Part shown: positions 20,374 to 32,058 of the stretch, one piece after another
Position numbering within the stretch: position 1 is the stretch's first letter
Layout: each line of letters starts with the position of its first letter
DNA from: Bedellia somnulentella
Lineage: Eukaryota > Arthropoda > Insecta > Lepidoptera > Bedelliidae
Direction of reading: 5' to 3'
DNA: 64,000 bases
NCBI GenBank assembly: GCA_963576735.1
Contig: OY755190.1
Coordinates: 675,695 to 739,694, forward strand
Notes under the pieces: generated by a model
Databases searched by the model: none
Told to the model about the DNA's origin: nothing
The model's input: only the letters and a program-made list of their open reading frames with translations
Made by a program: the position numbers and the translations under genes

Positions 20374-20652
20374 AAATTCTAAATGTGGCTGAGGAGTTTG
20401 TAGCCCTGAAGCTCTGGCTACCCCTTTTCGGCTGTGAGTATATGTATGTATCCATACGGCAACTACAGTTTTAAAATAAGTAATTCTTCGGGCACCTTTC
20501 AAAATTGAGTGGGAAAAATATTGTTGGCGATAGTTCTCTAACCGCATCGCCCAACGATCAATTAAAAAGCCCGTAATCCCTATAAGTCATCTTTTACGAC
20601 ACCAACGAGAAGAAACAGGTTAGTGCTATTTTAGGTCGGCACTACACAACAT
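20374..20652. mobile_element. Two SINE-B pieces in opposite orientation
   Basis: Positions 20374-20452 are a plus-strand 3' piece (AAATGTGGCTGAGGAGTTTG through GTGAGTATATGTATGTAT) of the CTGAAGCTCTGG subfamily. Positions 20481-20652 are a minus-strand 5' piece (ACCGCATCGCCCAACG to TCGGCACTACACAAC). The order is not that of twin priming, so two independent insertions are likely. Confidence 0.6.
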
Positions 20653-20699
20653 TTGATTTGCATACAAAACGGTGTCAAATCACTTACACCGAAGGAAAC

Positions 20700-21109
20700 G
20701 GCTTATTCCGTTTATCCACCCTAAAACATCCTCCCTAAGTCGGATATTCGGAAACGCATGTCCGTCTAGCCACCCTGAACGGGGTGGATATCCGGAATGC
20801 ATATAATATGGTTCTTCCGAGTTTTTATCCCAATTGCAGTAATTCACAAAAACATACACAACACAAAATGGGTCCAAGAAACACCGTGAACATTAAAATA
20901 CTTAAGATAAACATACCCTTGAATAAAAATATCTTACAAACTTGGGGTCTTTTTTCTGTATATGACTGTACGTAGGCAGGGTAGAAAATCGGAAGAACCA
21001 TATAATATGCATTCCGGATATCCATCCCGTTCAGGGTGGCTAGACGGACATGCGTTTCCGAATATCCGACTTAGGGTGGCTATTTTAGGGTGGATAAACG
21101 GAATAAGCC
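20700..21109. mobile_element. 410-bp MITE with long inverted arms, 8-bp target duplication
   Basis: The left arm starts GGCTTATTCCGTTTATCCACC at 20700 and the right arm is its complement ending at 21109. Arms are about 135 bp and nearly identical, with about 140 bp of unrelated spacer. The duplication AAGGAAAC lies at 20692-20699 and 21110-21117. Eight bases suit the hAT or P superfamilies. The arms hold sub-repeats of CCACCCT and a GGATATCC palindrome. Short frames in the arms mirror each other and are not genes. Confidence 0.85.
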
Positions 21110-21402
21110 AAGGAAACTATATGGCTGAGCTAGTACTTAGTAACGATACCCTATAATTATATCAAGTGGTAACAACACGTGTCACCTATCACGTGGGTAA
21201 ACTGACTAGACAAAAACTAACTATTCAGAACCAAATGTAATACACGTAGAGAACTTAGCTGACTCATTCATTCATATACCATGTCCATGCAAAACGTGGG
21301 TACTCTGAACACCAGGTGACAAAATCACGTGATGTTCAGAAGTATTAGTACCTCTGATAACCCCTTCGGGGATATTCGGCGTGAACGTTTATGTTATGTT
21401 TT
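21110..21402 (+). mobile_element. SINE-A remnants flanking the MITE
   Basis: Positions 21110-21240 are a worn SINE-A body (AAACTATATGGCTGAGC, TATCACGTGGGTAAACTG). Positions 21279-21402 are a better-preserved 3' part (GTCCATGCAAAACGTGGG to CGGCGTGAACGTTTATG). The MITE inserted at the left edge of this SINE material. Confidence 0.65.
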
Positions 21403-21410
21403 ATTATATA

Positions 21411-21475
21411 CCCACGGCAATAAATCCCTAGAAGGGGTAGCCAGAGCTAAGGAATTACAAATTAACTTAGCTAAA
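21411..21475 (-). mobile_element. SINE-B 3' fragment
   Basis: TATACCCACGGC, AATCCCTAGAAGGGGTAGCC and AGAGCTAAGGAATTAC on the minus strand. It ends abruptly. Confidence 0.7.
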
Positions 21476-21640
21476 TAGAAAAGAGACAAAGAATGTCAAT
21501 ATCCGTAAGTGTTTCAGTGTATTTCCTTCCACTGACTTAAGCGAAGGAAATGTATGACCATATAAATTCGGAACATTGAATCAACCAATTAGGGTGCAGG
21601 AACATTTTTTTTAGCGTAAATTATACAGTCATTTTTGCAG

Positions 21641-21896
21641 TGGCTGTGTATTGTCGGCTTAGAATAGCACTACCCCATTTCTTCCGGTGGGTGTACGTAA
21701 GAGGCGACTAACGGTATTGGGGGCTTTAAAGGGATTTTGGGAGAAGCGGTTGGAGACCCATCACCAAGAACCTTTATTTTACTATCTATCTATTCCCCAT
21801 GCAACTTCCAAAAGTGGCTGAGGAATTTCTAATTCCTTAGCTCTGGCTACCCCTTTCTAGGGATTTATAGCCGTGAGTATATGTATGTATGTATGT
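21641..21896 (+). mobile_element. SINE-B copy (ACGTAAGAG subfamily) with 9-bp target duplication
   Basis: Full-length plus-strand copy with tail (GTAT)n. The direct repeat ATTTTTGCA lies at 21631-21639 and 21897-21905. Confidence 0.88.
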
Positions 21897-21960
21897 ATTT
21901 TTGCACTGAACTACGTTTAGCTTTCGTTCTATTTACTTCAATCCTTTATGGTAATACAAT

Positions 21961-22251
21961 AGTGGCGATTGGTAGTCTTTGCCTAGCCCCATAGGCGTTA
22001 AGGGTGTGAGTATAGAGTAAGTTTTGATAATATTACGGCGGGCGCTCGATATTTATAATAATATAATCCATTTCAATAGAGATTATGCTAAAAATGCAGA
22101 CATCCGTAGTATGAATAATAAAAAGAGCATGTATGAAAAGATTGACACATGTTAATGAAGCTAGGGAAGTTTGTCAGGATCGTACAAAATGACGATCAGT
22201 AGTCTCTGCCTACCTCAATGGGAACTTATGACGTGAGTATATGTATGTATC
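21961..22251 (+). mobile_element. Two RTE-like LINE 3' ends in tandem
   Basis: Positions 21961-22020 hold GTGGCGATTGGTAGTCTTTGCC to GTGAGTATAG. Positions 22089-22251 hold a longer piece (AATGCAGACATCCGTAGTATG, GAAGCTAGGGAAGTTTGTCAGG, GGGAACTTATGACGTGAG). Confidence 0.75.
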
Positions 22252-22378
22252 TATAACCCATTTATCAAAAGCCAAATTATTCATACGCGTGTATTTTGAG
22301 TTAAAGGAAATTAAGCAAATAATTTTCTACACTTTTGGTTTTTCTCAATTCGTAGGCGGAAAATACTCAAGACTCAAG

Positions 22379-22684
22379 CGTTCACGTGTACGAATACTTA
22401 TAAACATCACGTGACATCGTCACCTGGTGTTCTGAGTACCCACGTTTTTACTTGGACAGTGTATTCACGTGATGGGGGCAGGCATATCGCTCTTTGACTA
22501 AGTAGAACTTAGCAATGTGGGTTTCCTAGCGATGTTTTCCCTCACCATTAACAACCATGATAAATTAACCACACCTTTGACTTTAGAAAAGACAAATTAG
22601 TTTAGTGTACGCCCAACCTCGGTTTGTAACTCACGGCTGTGTGTGTTGACGGGCGGTCATTCTACCTATTGGACTATCACGGCG
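22379..22684 (-). mobile_element. SINE-A copy with worn head
   Basis: The minus-strand body begins directly in the CACGTGTACGAATACTT region, lacking the CCCCTTCGGGG hairpin. It continues to a tRNA-like end (GGACTATCACGGCG). Confidence 0.7.
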
Positions 22685-24182
22685 GGAAATGCCCATTATC
22701 AACAATGATTTTATGAAAAATTAATTAAATCAACGCAAGAATCATATATTTATGTTTGTTAAATCATTTGACTGTCATCCAGTACTGAACACAAAAATGA
22801 TATTAATTGTGTTTTCCCTTTCAATTTATTTTATTCAATCAGCATCGGCAATGCTTCCAGCGTTCTAGGTACCCTTCCCCGAGAAGAGGAGCTGGAAGAT
22901 GTTTTTAGATTTTAAGTTTTTAGGTATCTATATTAATTATGTAAATAAGTGTTATACTTTTTTTTAATTAATATATATTTCTTTTTGTAGCTGATGTATA
23001 TAACTAAGTAGATTTTCCATGTTATTCTATTATCTTTCATTGCAATGATTCTATTCTAACATAGATATAGTTTTATACCTCGAGCTTCTTTGATAAATAC
23101 TAGAAACGATGTTTAAATCGATGTGTTTTTATGAAAGTATTTATTGTTGATTACCACGATGTTTAATTTTCGTAAGAAATAATCTTAGAATAAAATAAAA
23201 TACAGCATCTGGATTAACTTGACAATATAAACATTATATGAACAATTGATTCAGGTAAGTTACACTGCTCATTAAATTCCCGTAAACACAGGTACACAAA
23301 AATTACTGAAATAAAAACCTCCCGTAACTTCCAGAACGTTCCCGCGATTAAGAAATTTATTCAAGCATCTTGAAACAGGATTTTTTTCGGACACCTGTCC
23401 TTAGAGTCGTTAGGCGACATTCGACAACATTAGATAGTTACTCTTCCCAACTCGGAACATAAATCACATAACTTTTGCACAGAGCCTGCGTAGCGCGCCT
23501 CTTGAAGCCATTAGCATTTTTTATGCATAGAAATCGATCCACGAAGAACCTAATGCGCCCCGCGATACATTAATATCTTACTTTTTATGACTCTTCGGTA
23601 ACAATCCGACTTGCGCCAACCCATGGCTTAACCGACAACACCAAGCCATTGCAAAACCATTTTTATTAATAGACACTTAAAGTTTAATTTCGATTGTGCA
23701 GAAAGCTTAGAAATGGTAAAGAATTGTTATTCAAGTTCTTGGACTTGATAAAAGGTGGCGCTGCCGATTTGCTTAACGCTTTCATTTTTCTTACACGGGC
23801 ACTTTGAGATTAAAAGTTTGGAAAATGAAATGAAAAGTTGGAGAGTCCCTCGGCCGGTATCAGGAGCTCATAGATCGTTGGCGAAATATATTTAAGGGGT
23901 TTCAGTGAAGCGAGATATTTTACTACTTTGATATTCATCTTTGGTTTTTTATTCGCCCTTAATTTAAGTACGATTTATAGTTACGACTATTTAGATACTT
24001 TTAAATTAAGATCTCATTTTTCGTTTTATGTGATTTGTAATATATGTGGGGCTTTTCAATTGATTGATGGGTGCCATTGTAATTGTAAATAATAGATCGC
24101 AATGTATGTTATTAGAGCTCCTTAATGATTTTAATGTGCGAACCAAAATAATTAAAAATATATAAAAAAAGAACAAATTCTA
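22685..24182. other. Intergenic sequence, no gene seen
   Basis: About 1.5 kb of AT-rich DNA with no supported frame, RNA gene or repeat boundary. Confidence 0.5.
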
Positions 24183-24546
24183 CATAACATAACATAAACG
24201 TTCACGCCGAATATCCCCGAGGGGGTTGGCAGAGGTACTAATACTTCTGAACATCACGTGACTTTGTCACCTGGTGTTCAGAGTACCCACGTTTTTGCAT
24301 GGACAGTGTACTCACGTGATAGGGGGCAGGCCTATCGCCGTTTTGTACGAATACACTGTCACATGACTAAGTACAACTCAGCCATGTGGGTTTCCTCACG
24401 ATGTTTTCCCTCACCGTTAACAACCATGATAAATTAACCACACTTATGTCTTTAGAAAAGACAAATTGGTGTAGGCCCGACCCGGGATTTGAACACTAGT
24501 CGCTTGCACGTCAACCGGTGTTCTACCCACTGAGCTATCACGTCGT
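24183..24546 (-). mobile_element. SINE-A copy, full length
   Basis: A tail ACATAACATAACATAAACG is followed by the complete body and a tRNA-like head (GACCCGGGATTTGAACACTAG, CACTGAGCTATCACG). It is among the best preserved copies. Confidence 0.88.
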
Positions 24547-25449
24547 CTAGTAATATGTTTAAGTTTTAGGCAGTCTGAATAGACGATGGTCTTTAGATGA
24601 GTATTCCGAAGTGGAAGTAATAGACTGGCGCCGATGATTATTTCCGAAACATGACTCTCTTTCAAATGGTTTAAATCTCTACAGTTAAATATAATAAGAT
24701 TTTATAACATACATTAAGTATTTATGAGGAATAATATAAAAATAAACTTTAAATTTGACTTAAAGGTGGAAGCTGAGACTACATGATAGCAAACTACGAA
24801 AAGCGAACTAGTGTTTTTTTATATTATTTTCCAATTACATTGTCCGAATGGTAACAAACAAAATAAAATTATATTCATTTTTTTCAAAACGATACAATAA
24901 GATAAAATAGACTTTTTAAATAAATATTAATTTCTTCCATTTAAAAAAACCCTTAAAAATATACAACACTGATTGCCTCTATCAACAAGAAGAAAACCTC
25001 AGGACATGTCTTCCCTCAAACCCAATCTTGTTAAACTTATAGGCTACGGTAAGTTACATATTGATTGTAGAAAAAAAAACGAAACCCGGTTTTAGGTACA
25101 TCCCGTAAAAGAGTTTGTAAATGATGATCCCCTTTGAAAGGCTTTGAAGCATCCATTACCTTATTAGATAATGCACTAGCAAGCTAATAGCAGCCGTATA
25201 ATATCATTTTTCTGGCCAAGTCTCATATTCGATAATAACTGGCTTGGAGCCAACGCCATTGTCCCACTGTGTTTGGTGCAGCCTGATATATTGCCTCATT
25301 TATATATGGACGGGTGTTTATGAATATATCTTCGTTTTTGTCATAACTTTGTAAATGTTATTAGTTTTTTTTTACGGACATATTAAACATATTATACACA
25401 GATCAAGACAGCCCCAAACTAAGTAAACTTGTGTAATGGGATACTAACT
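24547..25449. other. Intergenic sequence, no gene seen
   Basis: AT-rich DNA without supported features. Confidence 0.5.
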
Positions 25450-25460
25450 CAACGTAAATA

Positions 25461-25707
25461 CATACATACATATACTCACGGCTAATAAATCCCTAGAAGG
25501 GGTAGCCAGAGCTAAGGAATTAGAAATTCCTCAGCCACTTTTGGAAAGATAAGTGGGGAAAAGATGGTTATAAATAAAGATTGTTGGTGATGGGTCTCCA
25601 ACCACATCGCTCAAAAAACCCTTAAAAGCCCCAATACCGTTAGTCGCCTCTTACGTACACCCACCGGAAGAAATGGGGTAGTGATATTCTAAGCCGACAC
25701 TACACAG
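25461..25707 (-). mobile_element. SINE-B copy (ACGTAAGAG subfamily) with 11-bp target duplication
   Basis: Full-length minus-strand copy. The direct repeat CAACGTAAATA lies at 25450-25460 and 25708-25718. Confidence 0.9.
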
Positions 25708-25778
25708 CAACGTAAATAACACCCAAAAAACATCCAAGACTAAGAAACAATTAATTATCCTCATCACATAAATGTTGC

Positions 25779-25850
25779 TCTCAGCGGGGATCGAACCTGC
25801 AACCTCCGGACCAAGAAGCTAGTCCTCTATTCACTCGACTACGGACGCCG
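25779..25850 (-). repeat. tRNA-like pseudogene or SINE head
   Basis: On the minus strand, GCGTCCGTAGTCGAGTG resembles an A box region and GGTTCGATCCCCGC a B box and T arm. The acceptor ends do not pair and no CCA-compatible terminator follows. A tRNA-derived SINE head is the likely origin. Confidence 0.5.
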
Positions 25851-25867
25851 TCAAATAAAAGGGGATT

Positions 25868-25982
25868 TATGAAAAGATTGATGTAGACGAAGCTCGAGAG
25901 GTTTGCCACGATCGTACATGCAAGCGATGCAATGTCTCTACCTACCCTAATGGCAACTGATGGCGTGAGTGTATGAATGTAT
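25868..25982 (+). mobile_element. RTE-like LINE 3' end fragment
   Basis: TATGAAAAGATTGATGTAGACG, GCTCGAGAGGTTTGCCACGATC and GGCAACTGATGGCGTGAG, in LINE order. Confidence 0.75.
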
Positions 25983-27406
25983 ATATAGTTTTAGAATATC
26001 AGTACTCCCTAGGCTTTTCGGTAATTTTGAAGAAGGCGAGTTAGATATTCGGGCATTTAAGGCATGTTGGGTGGATGGCTAAATACCCGTTGACAACAAT
26101 GTTTTCTTTTACAACTCCTATCATGGCTATAGTTCCATGAAACGGAATCCAGAACTATAAATTTAATTATGCTTGAGATACTATAAGTGAAAGGATTTTT
26201 GATAATGAGTTGCAGATTCTTGGCCCACAATCTCTTAAAAAATCACACAAAGCCTTTTCGTACGACAATACATGTAATAATAAATACATTACACGGCCCG
26301 TAGTTTGTTACGTATTGCTTTGATAAGAGACGTTTAGTTTAAACCTTTTGAAACAAGAAAAAAACAGCTGTGGCACGCGAAAGGTAATAGATTGAACCAG
26401 TAGAGGAGATTAAACAAACAATCTTTGGTGTTTAAACACCGATTTACAACAATATGTTTGACCACTTTGAAAGCCTTTGAAATTCTTTATATCAATTAGA
26501 AAGAGACGAATAAGTGCTATTTCAACTCGACCTAAAAACGCGAAGTGCGTTATTTTTTTCAGGTAATCTGTCAGCACTGGACTAAGGTTAAACTGTATTC
26601 TAAAACATTCAGCACCTAATGATATCTCCAATACATATCCGTATAACCACCCGAAACAGCGTCACGTATTTAATTACACTTGCCTACCGCAACCTCGGAA
26701 TAACACTTTAAAATTGAAAGCCATCCCGGGGGCATAATTCTGACCCACCCTCAGTCCACGCTAATGTTTACTGATAAAAAAAAAACAATTTAACATTCTT
26801 CACTTTGCGCACAAAGAAACGTTATCTAGCGATAAATTATTGAAATTATTGCATTAAAAAATCCATCTACAAAGTCAAAGCAGCTATTTACGTCGCGGAA
26901 CGCAGCTCAGAAATAAAACGTCGCCTGTCCTTTGTGTTTCATGGTGGTTACGACGTTTCAGTTCTGACATGGCAATTTTCCTCTATAGACGTTTGAGAAA
27001 GTGATTTTTTTTCTCTCCGTGCAACAGAAAGCTTTGTGGAGCCATTTTATAATGGGCTTGACGTTTCAAACGTGAAATATAGATATTAATCTATTATTAA
27101 TTCAGCCCCAAGTGTTTTTTGTTTAGTAATTTGGCTGTCGGTCGGCTCCTGATAATGGTGTTTTGCTGATGTAAACGAGAGAGAATACTGTCGTACAATT
27201 GTTTTGCTTCGTTAATAATTTCCTTCATGATGGTGGAAGATTGTGAGGAAAACCACAGGCTAAGTATTAACTAGTTATGTCTGAAAATCCAAATTTCATA
27301 GTACAGCTTCATCTTAAAGCTCAAGTCTATCTTAATAAAGAATAGGTAGAGATACCATATTTTTTTTAATAAATACGTGATATTTGTCAAGTGGTGTCGG
27401 TGATAC
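25983..27406. other. Intergenic sequence with a SINE-B trace
   Basis: A faint plus-strand SINE-B lies at about 26010-26140 (CGAGTTAGATATTCGGG, CCCGTTGACAACAATG). Otherwise nothing is supported. The minus frame at 26410-26631 is not recognised. Confidence 0.4.
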
Positions 27407-27656
27407 TTGCCGTGTAGTGTCGGCTTAGAATAACACCACCCCTTTCTACCCGTGGGTGATCGTAAGAGGCGACTAAGGGTAAAGGGGCTTTTTAAGTGGT
27501 TTTTGGGCGATGCGGTTGGATTGGATACCCGTCACCAAGAACATTTATTATTACCACCTATTCCCCAATAAACTTCCAAAAGTGGCTAAGGAATTTTTCA
27601 TTCCAAAGCTCTGGCTACCCCTTTAAGGGATTTATAGCCGTGAGTATATGTATGTA
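27407..27656 (+). mobile_element. SINE-B copy, moderately diverged
   Basis: TTGCCGTGTAGTGTCGGC to GCCGTGAGTATATGTATG. It has a local duplication in GGTTGGATTGGATACCC, where the family has GGTTGGAGACCC. Confidence 0.8.
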
Positions 27657-27707
27657 TGGTGGAAAACTTTTAGCCATGTGAGTTTCCTTTAACACATAAA
27701 GGTGTCG

Positions 27708-27775
27708 CAACTAGGATTCGAAGCCATGCCGCCTGTATTCAAAACCATTTCCTATCCATTGAGCTTCCAAGCTTC
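27708..27775 (-). repeat. Degenerate tRNA-like sequence
   Basis: On the minus strand, GAAGCTCAATGGATAGG (A box side) and GGCTTCGAATCC (B box side) remain. It is probably the head of a lost tRNA-derived SINE. The remaining 27776-28429 shows no gene, apart from a dispersed motif at 28255-28376 shared with 5900-6020 and 34908-35012. Confidence 0.45.
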
Positions 27776-28429
27776 TTTATCCATGTAAGCAGCAAAATTA
27801 GTAACAGAAATACAAAATTTTTTACATCGACTAATTGAATTCAACATGAGGGGGTAGGCTGGGGCACGATGTAGCTCCTAATAGGCAATGTTTGTCATTA
27901 GTCGCTCTTGTACGGTGATGTTCATTTCGAAATGACTTTACATGTTTTTATGTCGAAAATAAGAAGTCGAGATTTTGGATTATTAGCTTCTTGCGAGATG
28001 GTTACACTGACTTAATATTAATATTTAATATACCAGCGCCTTCGTTTTATTTTAATGTTCATTCATTTTTTCTAGGTAATTTCTTACTATTTGGATTCGT
28101 ACAAAAAGATCTTGTTGTTTAATGATAGGTAGTACATTTACAGTGCAGCACTTTACAATGTCAATGATTACATTAATGATGAAGTGGCTTGGTGTCATCA
28201 GGGCTCTGTGCAGGATGTTTCCGGGCTAACACCAAAATTGTAATGGACGTAAAAAAAGATGTGTGTTGACGAGTTTCTTACGGGTTCTTCTCTCAACAAA
28301 ACACCTTCCGAATCCGAAGTAAACTTAGTATTAAGTTAAAATTTGACATTCAAAAAACAAATATTTATCTTTTTATTTTGAAATAAATGATTATTTTATT
28401 TTTTATTTTACATTTGCAACTTTGATAGC

Positions 28430-28742
28430 TCAGAGTGGGTAGAACACCCTTTCTTGCAGAAGATGTGGGTTCAAATCCTAGGTCAGGCCTACACTTATTT
28501 GTCTTTTCTAAAGTTATAAGTGTGGATATTTTATAATGGTTGTCAACGGTGAGGGAAAACATCGTGAGGAAACCCACATGGCTAGGTTGTACTTTGTCAT
28601 GTGACAGTGTATTTGTACAAAACGGCGATAGGACTGTTCCCTTACAAGAAACACCAGATGACAATGTCACGTGATATTCAGAAGTATTAGTACCTCCGCC
28701 AACGCCTTCGGGGATATCAAACATGAACGTTTATGTTATGTA
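28430..28742 (+). mobile_element. SINE-A copy with tRNA-like head
   Basis: It starts at TTTGATAGCTCAGAGTGGG, followed by TGTGGGTTCAAATCCTAGG, and ends CATGAACGTTTATGTTATG. An internal deletion removes part of the CACGTGAGTACACTGTCC region. Confidence 0.82.
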
Positions 28743-28750
28743 TTAAGCAA

Positions 28751-28871
28751 GAGCATGTATGAAAATATTGATAGATGTGAACTAAGCTAGAGAGGTTTGC
28801 CAGGATGGTACAAAGTGGCCATTGATAGTATCTGCCTACCCCAATGGGAACTAACGGCGTGAGTATATGTA
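28751..28871 (+). mobile_element. RTE-like LINE 3' end directly after a SINE-A
   Basis: GAGCATGTATGAAAATATTG through CCAATGGGAACTAACGGCGTGAGTATATG. It starts within 10 bp of the SINE-A tail. Confidence 0.8.
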
Positions 28872-31080
28872 TTAGGCAAAAAGTAAGTGTTTTCGGTGGT
28901 ATTACAAAGCGACGATATTCCTACATCTATATATCTCCGAGTACAAGATCGCAATTCCCCCGTGACCTACCTGAAGAAGCTTATTAAGCTTTCGAACATT
29001 ATGCGCGAGCTTTGAGAGCCTGGTACACTGTCCTTTATATTTGGAAATGTGTGCTGTTGTTGGTATAGCAAATCCTTGGGATGTGGAGGTTCTTAAGTAA
29101 TTGGTGGATGATCAGAGTGATTCCAATTATCACAATATTTTACAATATTGAAATCCTGTGTTAGACCTACAACAATGTTCTGCAAAACACGTGTCACACA
29201 CATATGTAGAAAAAAGGAAGAAAGAAAAAACAAATTTTTTCGCTGCTGCATATCATACACACATAAAAACATATAAAGAATACAAAAAAACATACTCAGT
29301 ACGCTACTTTCAACTAATACTTCTTCTCATGCGCAGCAATGAAGAGGATTCAGACTCACCATACCTACTTTACGCATAAAACTAATAAATTACCTATCTA
29401 TAACGAAAATAAAGGCTAGAAAACAACCTAACTTCAATCCAGTACAATGCGAAAGCTTCTTAACAAGTTGTGGGCAATTCCGAATATACGTATTTGTATT
29501 TTCGACGCTTCGACTTCGGGCGAGCGCCTTTTTATAGGTTTTCATTAATGAAGATAGCACGGGGCCGATCATGGCTTGCCGCGCATCCCTTGTTTTAAAT
29601 TATTTATATTTTTATTCAGGGGGGCAATGGGGTAGCAGGGTCATGTTTTTGAAGGGCTCGTTAGGAAGACTAATTGAAATGAGATTATATCGCGTCGGTA
29701 TGTTCGAGCGAAAATTGGCGGTATTCGTTTTTACGGTGTTAAGAATCTTTTTGAAGGTATTGTTAGATTGTTCTAGTTTTGCAGTTAATACATGGATTTT
29801 GGGTCAACCGATATTTTGAATTGCTTTTCTTACTGTAATCTGTTGGTTTTGTGTATTGTGACTAACGCGCCGATGAAATGTATCAATATTTATGTATTTT
29901 TGGTCTAAGCAATAAAAACACTTCCCGATGTGCCAAATTAAAATAAACAAAAAACTGTAAGAACTTTATTTTTTACTTTTACTTAGAAGTAATACTCGAA
30001 ATTAAACATTTACTTTGAATTTAAAAGGTAAAAAGTTAATGTTAACACTGTTCCACATAGAAGTTTTACTAGCCACAAAAAATGATTTTCCCAATGAGAA
30101 ATCAGTACAAAAACGTGGAAGCAACAAAAAGCTGCCAAAAACAATAATCTAAATTCTTGTCAGGTATACCATAATTTTAAAAGTCGAACGGAACATCACT
30201 GCAATAGACATTCGGAAGATCAGCCTTTCAAACTCAAATCGGCAGAAAAAAAATTAAACATTTCAATTATACGGAAGATCTTGCATTTTAAATTTGGAAC
30301 GCCAGTACAATTTCAAATACACTCCCAGTCATCATACTTACCATTAACTAAACTGCATCAAACGTATACATCTTTCACCTTTACTTTCATACAGTAAGAA
30401 AGAGATGGAAGATGCAGAAAGTTCAATGATTGAAATATCGTAACCTAGTTCGAAGCTATCTTTATTCAAATCGGATATGGCGCCATTTTCTTTCACGTTT
30501 GAATTACAAATCGGAAGACCGTTTCTTTTCGGATTTGAATTCGGAACTCCCTCCGAATTGCCGGTTTGATTGCTATTTTAATGCCACCAGCGAAGTTCCC
30601 TTTTTCCGGATTAGCCAGCGAATATTATTAGCAATGCAAAGTCTATCTCTCATTTTTGATGAAATGTAAAGCCAATAAATAAAAGAAATGTCTGGAAGTT
30701 ACTCAAACATTTAATTGGAGCGAGGTATAGTAAATAAAAATTGAAAACTGACAAAAGTACTATTTATACGATGGAGTTTTGAGATCATATAAAATAATCA
30801 TAGTAAATTTAATCTCGTCAAAAGGGAGCTGTTAGTTAAAACTTTCTTAGGTCCAACATTCCAATGAAGCACATAAACTAATTCACTATTGATTTGTTCA
30901 AATGAGAAGTTATAAGAGAATAGTCAAAAACTAGGGGATACAGAGTAGACATGATTAACATCATATTTGGTAAAGTGAAAGCATTTATGAGTTTATGTAA
31001 TAGGTATTAGGTATTAGGAGTAGTAGGTATTAGACACTGTACCTAAATTTAATGAACAAAATAGGGTGATCTGCCAAAAA
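28872..31080. other. Intergenic sequence, no gene seen
   Basis: More than 2 kb. Frames at 29158-29379, 29571-29819 and 30430-30669 (60-82 codons) lack recognisable domains, splice context or codon bias. They are not called. Confidence 0.5.
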
Positions 31081-31332
31081 AACATACATACATACATATA
31101 CTCACGGCTATAATTCCCTAAAAGGGGTAACCAGAGCTAAGGAATTATAAATTCCTCAGCCACTTTTGGAAGTTGGGTGGGGAAAAGATCGTAAAATAAA
31201 GGTTTTTGGTGATGGGTCTCCAACCGCATCGCACAAAAAGCCAATAAAAAGCCCCAATACCCTTAGTCGCCTCTTACAACACCCGTGGGTAGAAAGGGGT
31301 AGCGACATTCTAAGCCGGCACTACACGGCATA
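31081..31332 (-). mobile_element. SINE-B copy (TGTCGTAAGAG subfamily)
   Basis: Full-length minus-strand copy, from (CATA)n tail and TATACTCACGGC to CCGGCACTACACGGCA. Confidence 0.87.
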
Positions 31333-31706
31333 AATAATGCTAAACATCGCATGAATGGATGTCATTGTTATTATGATTTACATCACAACCCATATTAGGA
31401 TCTCTAGCCTAGCCTGATGAGGATTTTTCCAAAGTCCACCACACTGTGCTAATGCGGGTTGGCAGACTGACGTCTACTATCGGGATAGTAGATGGGACCA
31501 ACAGTATTATGCCTTCTGGAGCACATGTATGATCTTAATTTAAAAAAAAAACTTGTGATTTTAGCCCGCAACATCCCACGAAACTGATTTATATTACTAA
31601 TTGAACTTGTCATTAAACTCCCCGATAATCGAATTTCAATAATATATATATAATCATGTGTAGTCGAATCATATGTTAATATAGTTTGTTTTAGCATAAC
31701 ATAATA

Positions 31707-31779
31707 TTGCCAAAATAGCACAAAGTAGCGACCGATAGTCACTACTTATCCCAATGGGAACTACAGGCGTGAGTATATC
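31707..31779 (+). mobile_element. RTE-like LINE 3' end fragment
   Basis: ATTGCCAAAATAGCACAAAG, GCGACCGATAGTCACTAC and CCCAATGGGAACTACAGGCG, ending GTGAGTATA. Confidence 0.65.
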
Positions 31780-32058
31780 AATCTTATTAATGTAGTATAT
31801 ATATGGATCATAATATAACATAACAATGCTAAAACAAATAAAAAAACAAACAAAAAACCGGAACCACTAGTACCAATCAAGAGCCGACACAAACGCCAAT
31901 AAAAATTGATACGACGACACTCTTGCCCTGTGGACCGTTTAATTCGATCTGTTTTTAAATAATCCCAAGGCAAATATTATCGCTTAAAAGCCGAAGTCTC
32001 CAGGGCCAGGGGGTGAGGGGGAGGATATTTTTTCGTCCTCAGATAGATTGGATGACAC

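Noticed and set aside
20374..20652. Twin-primed SINE-B
   Set aside because: The order is sense 3' piece then antisense 5' piece, the reverse of what twin priming makes. Two insertions are simpler.
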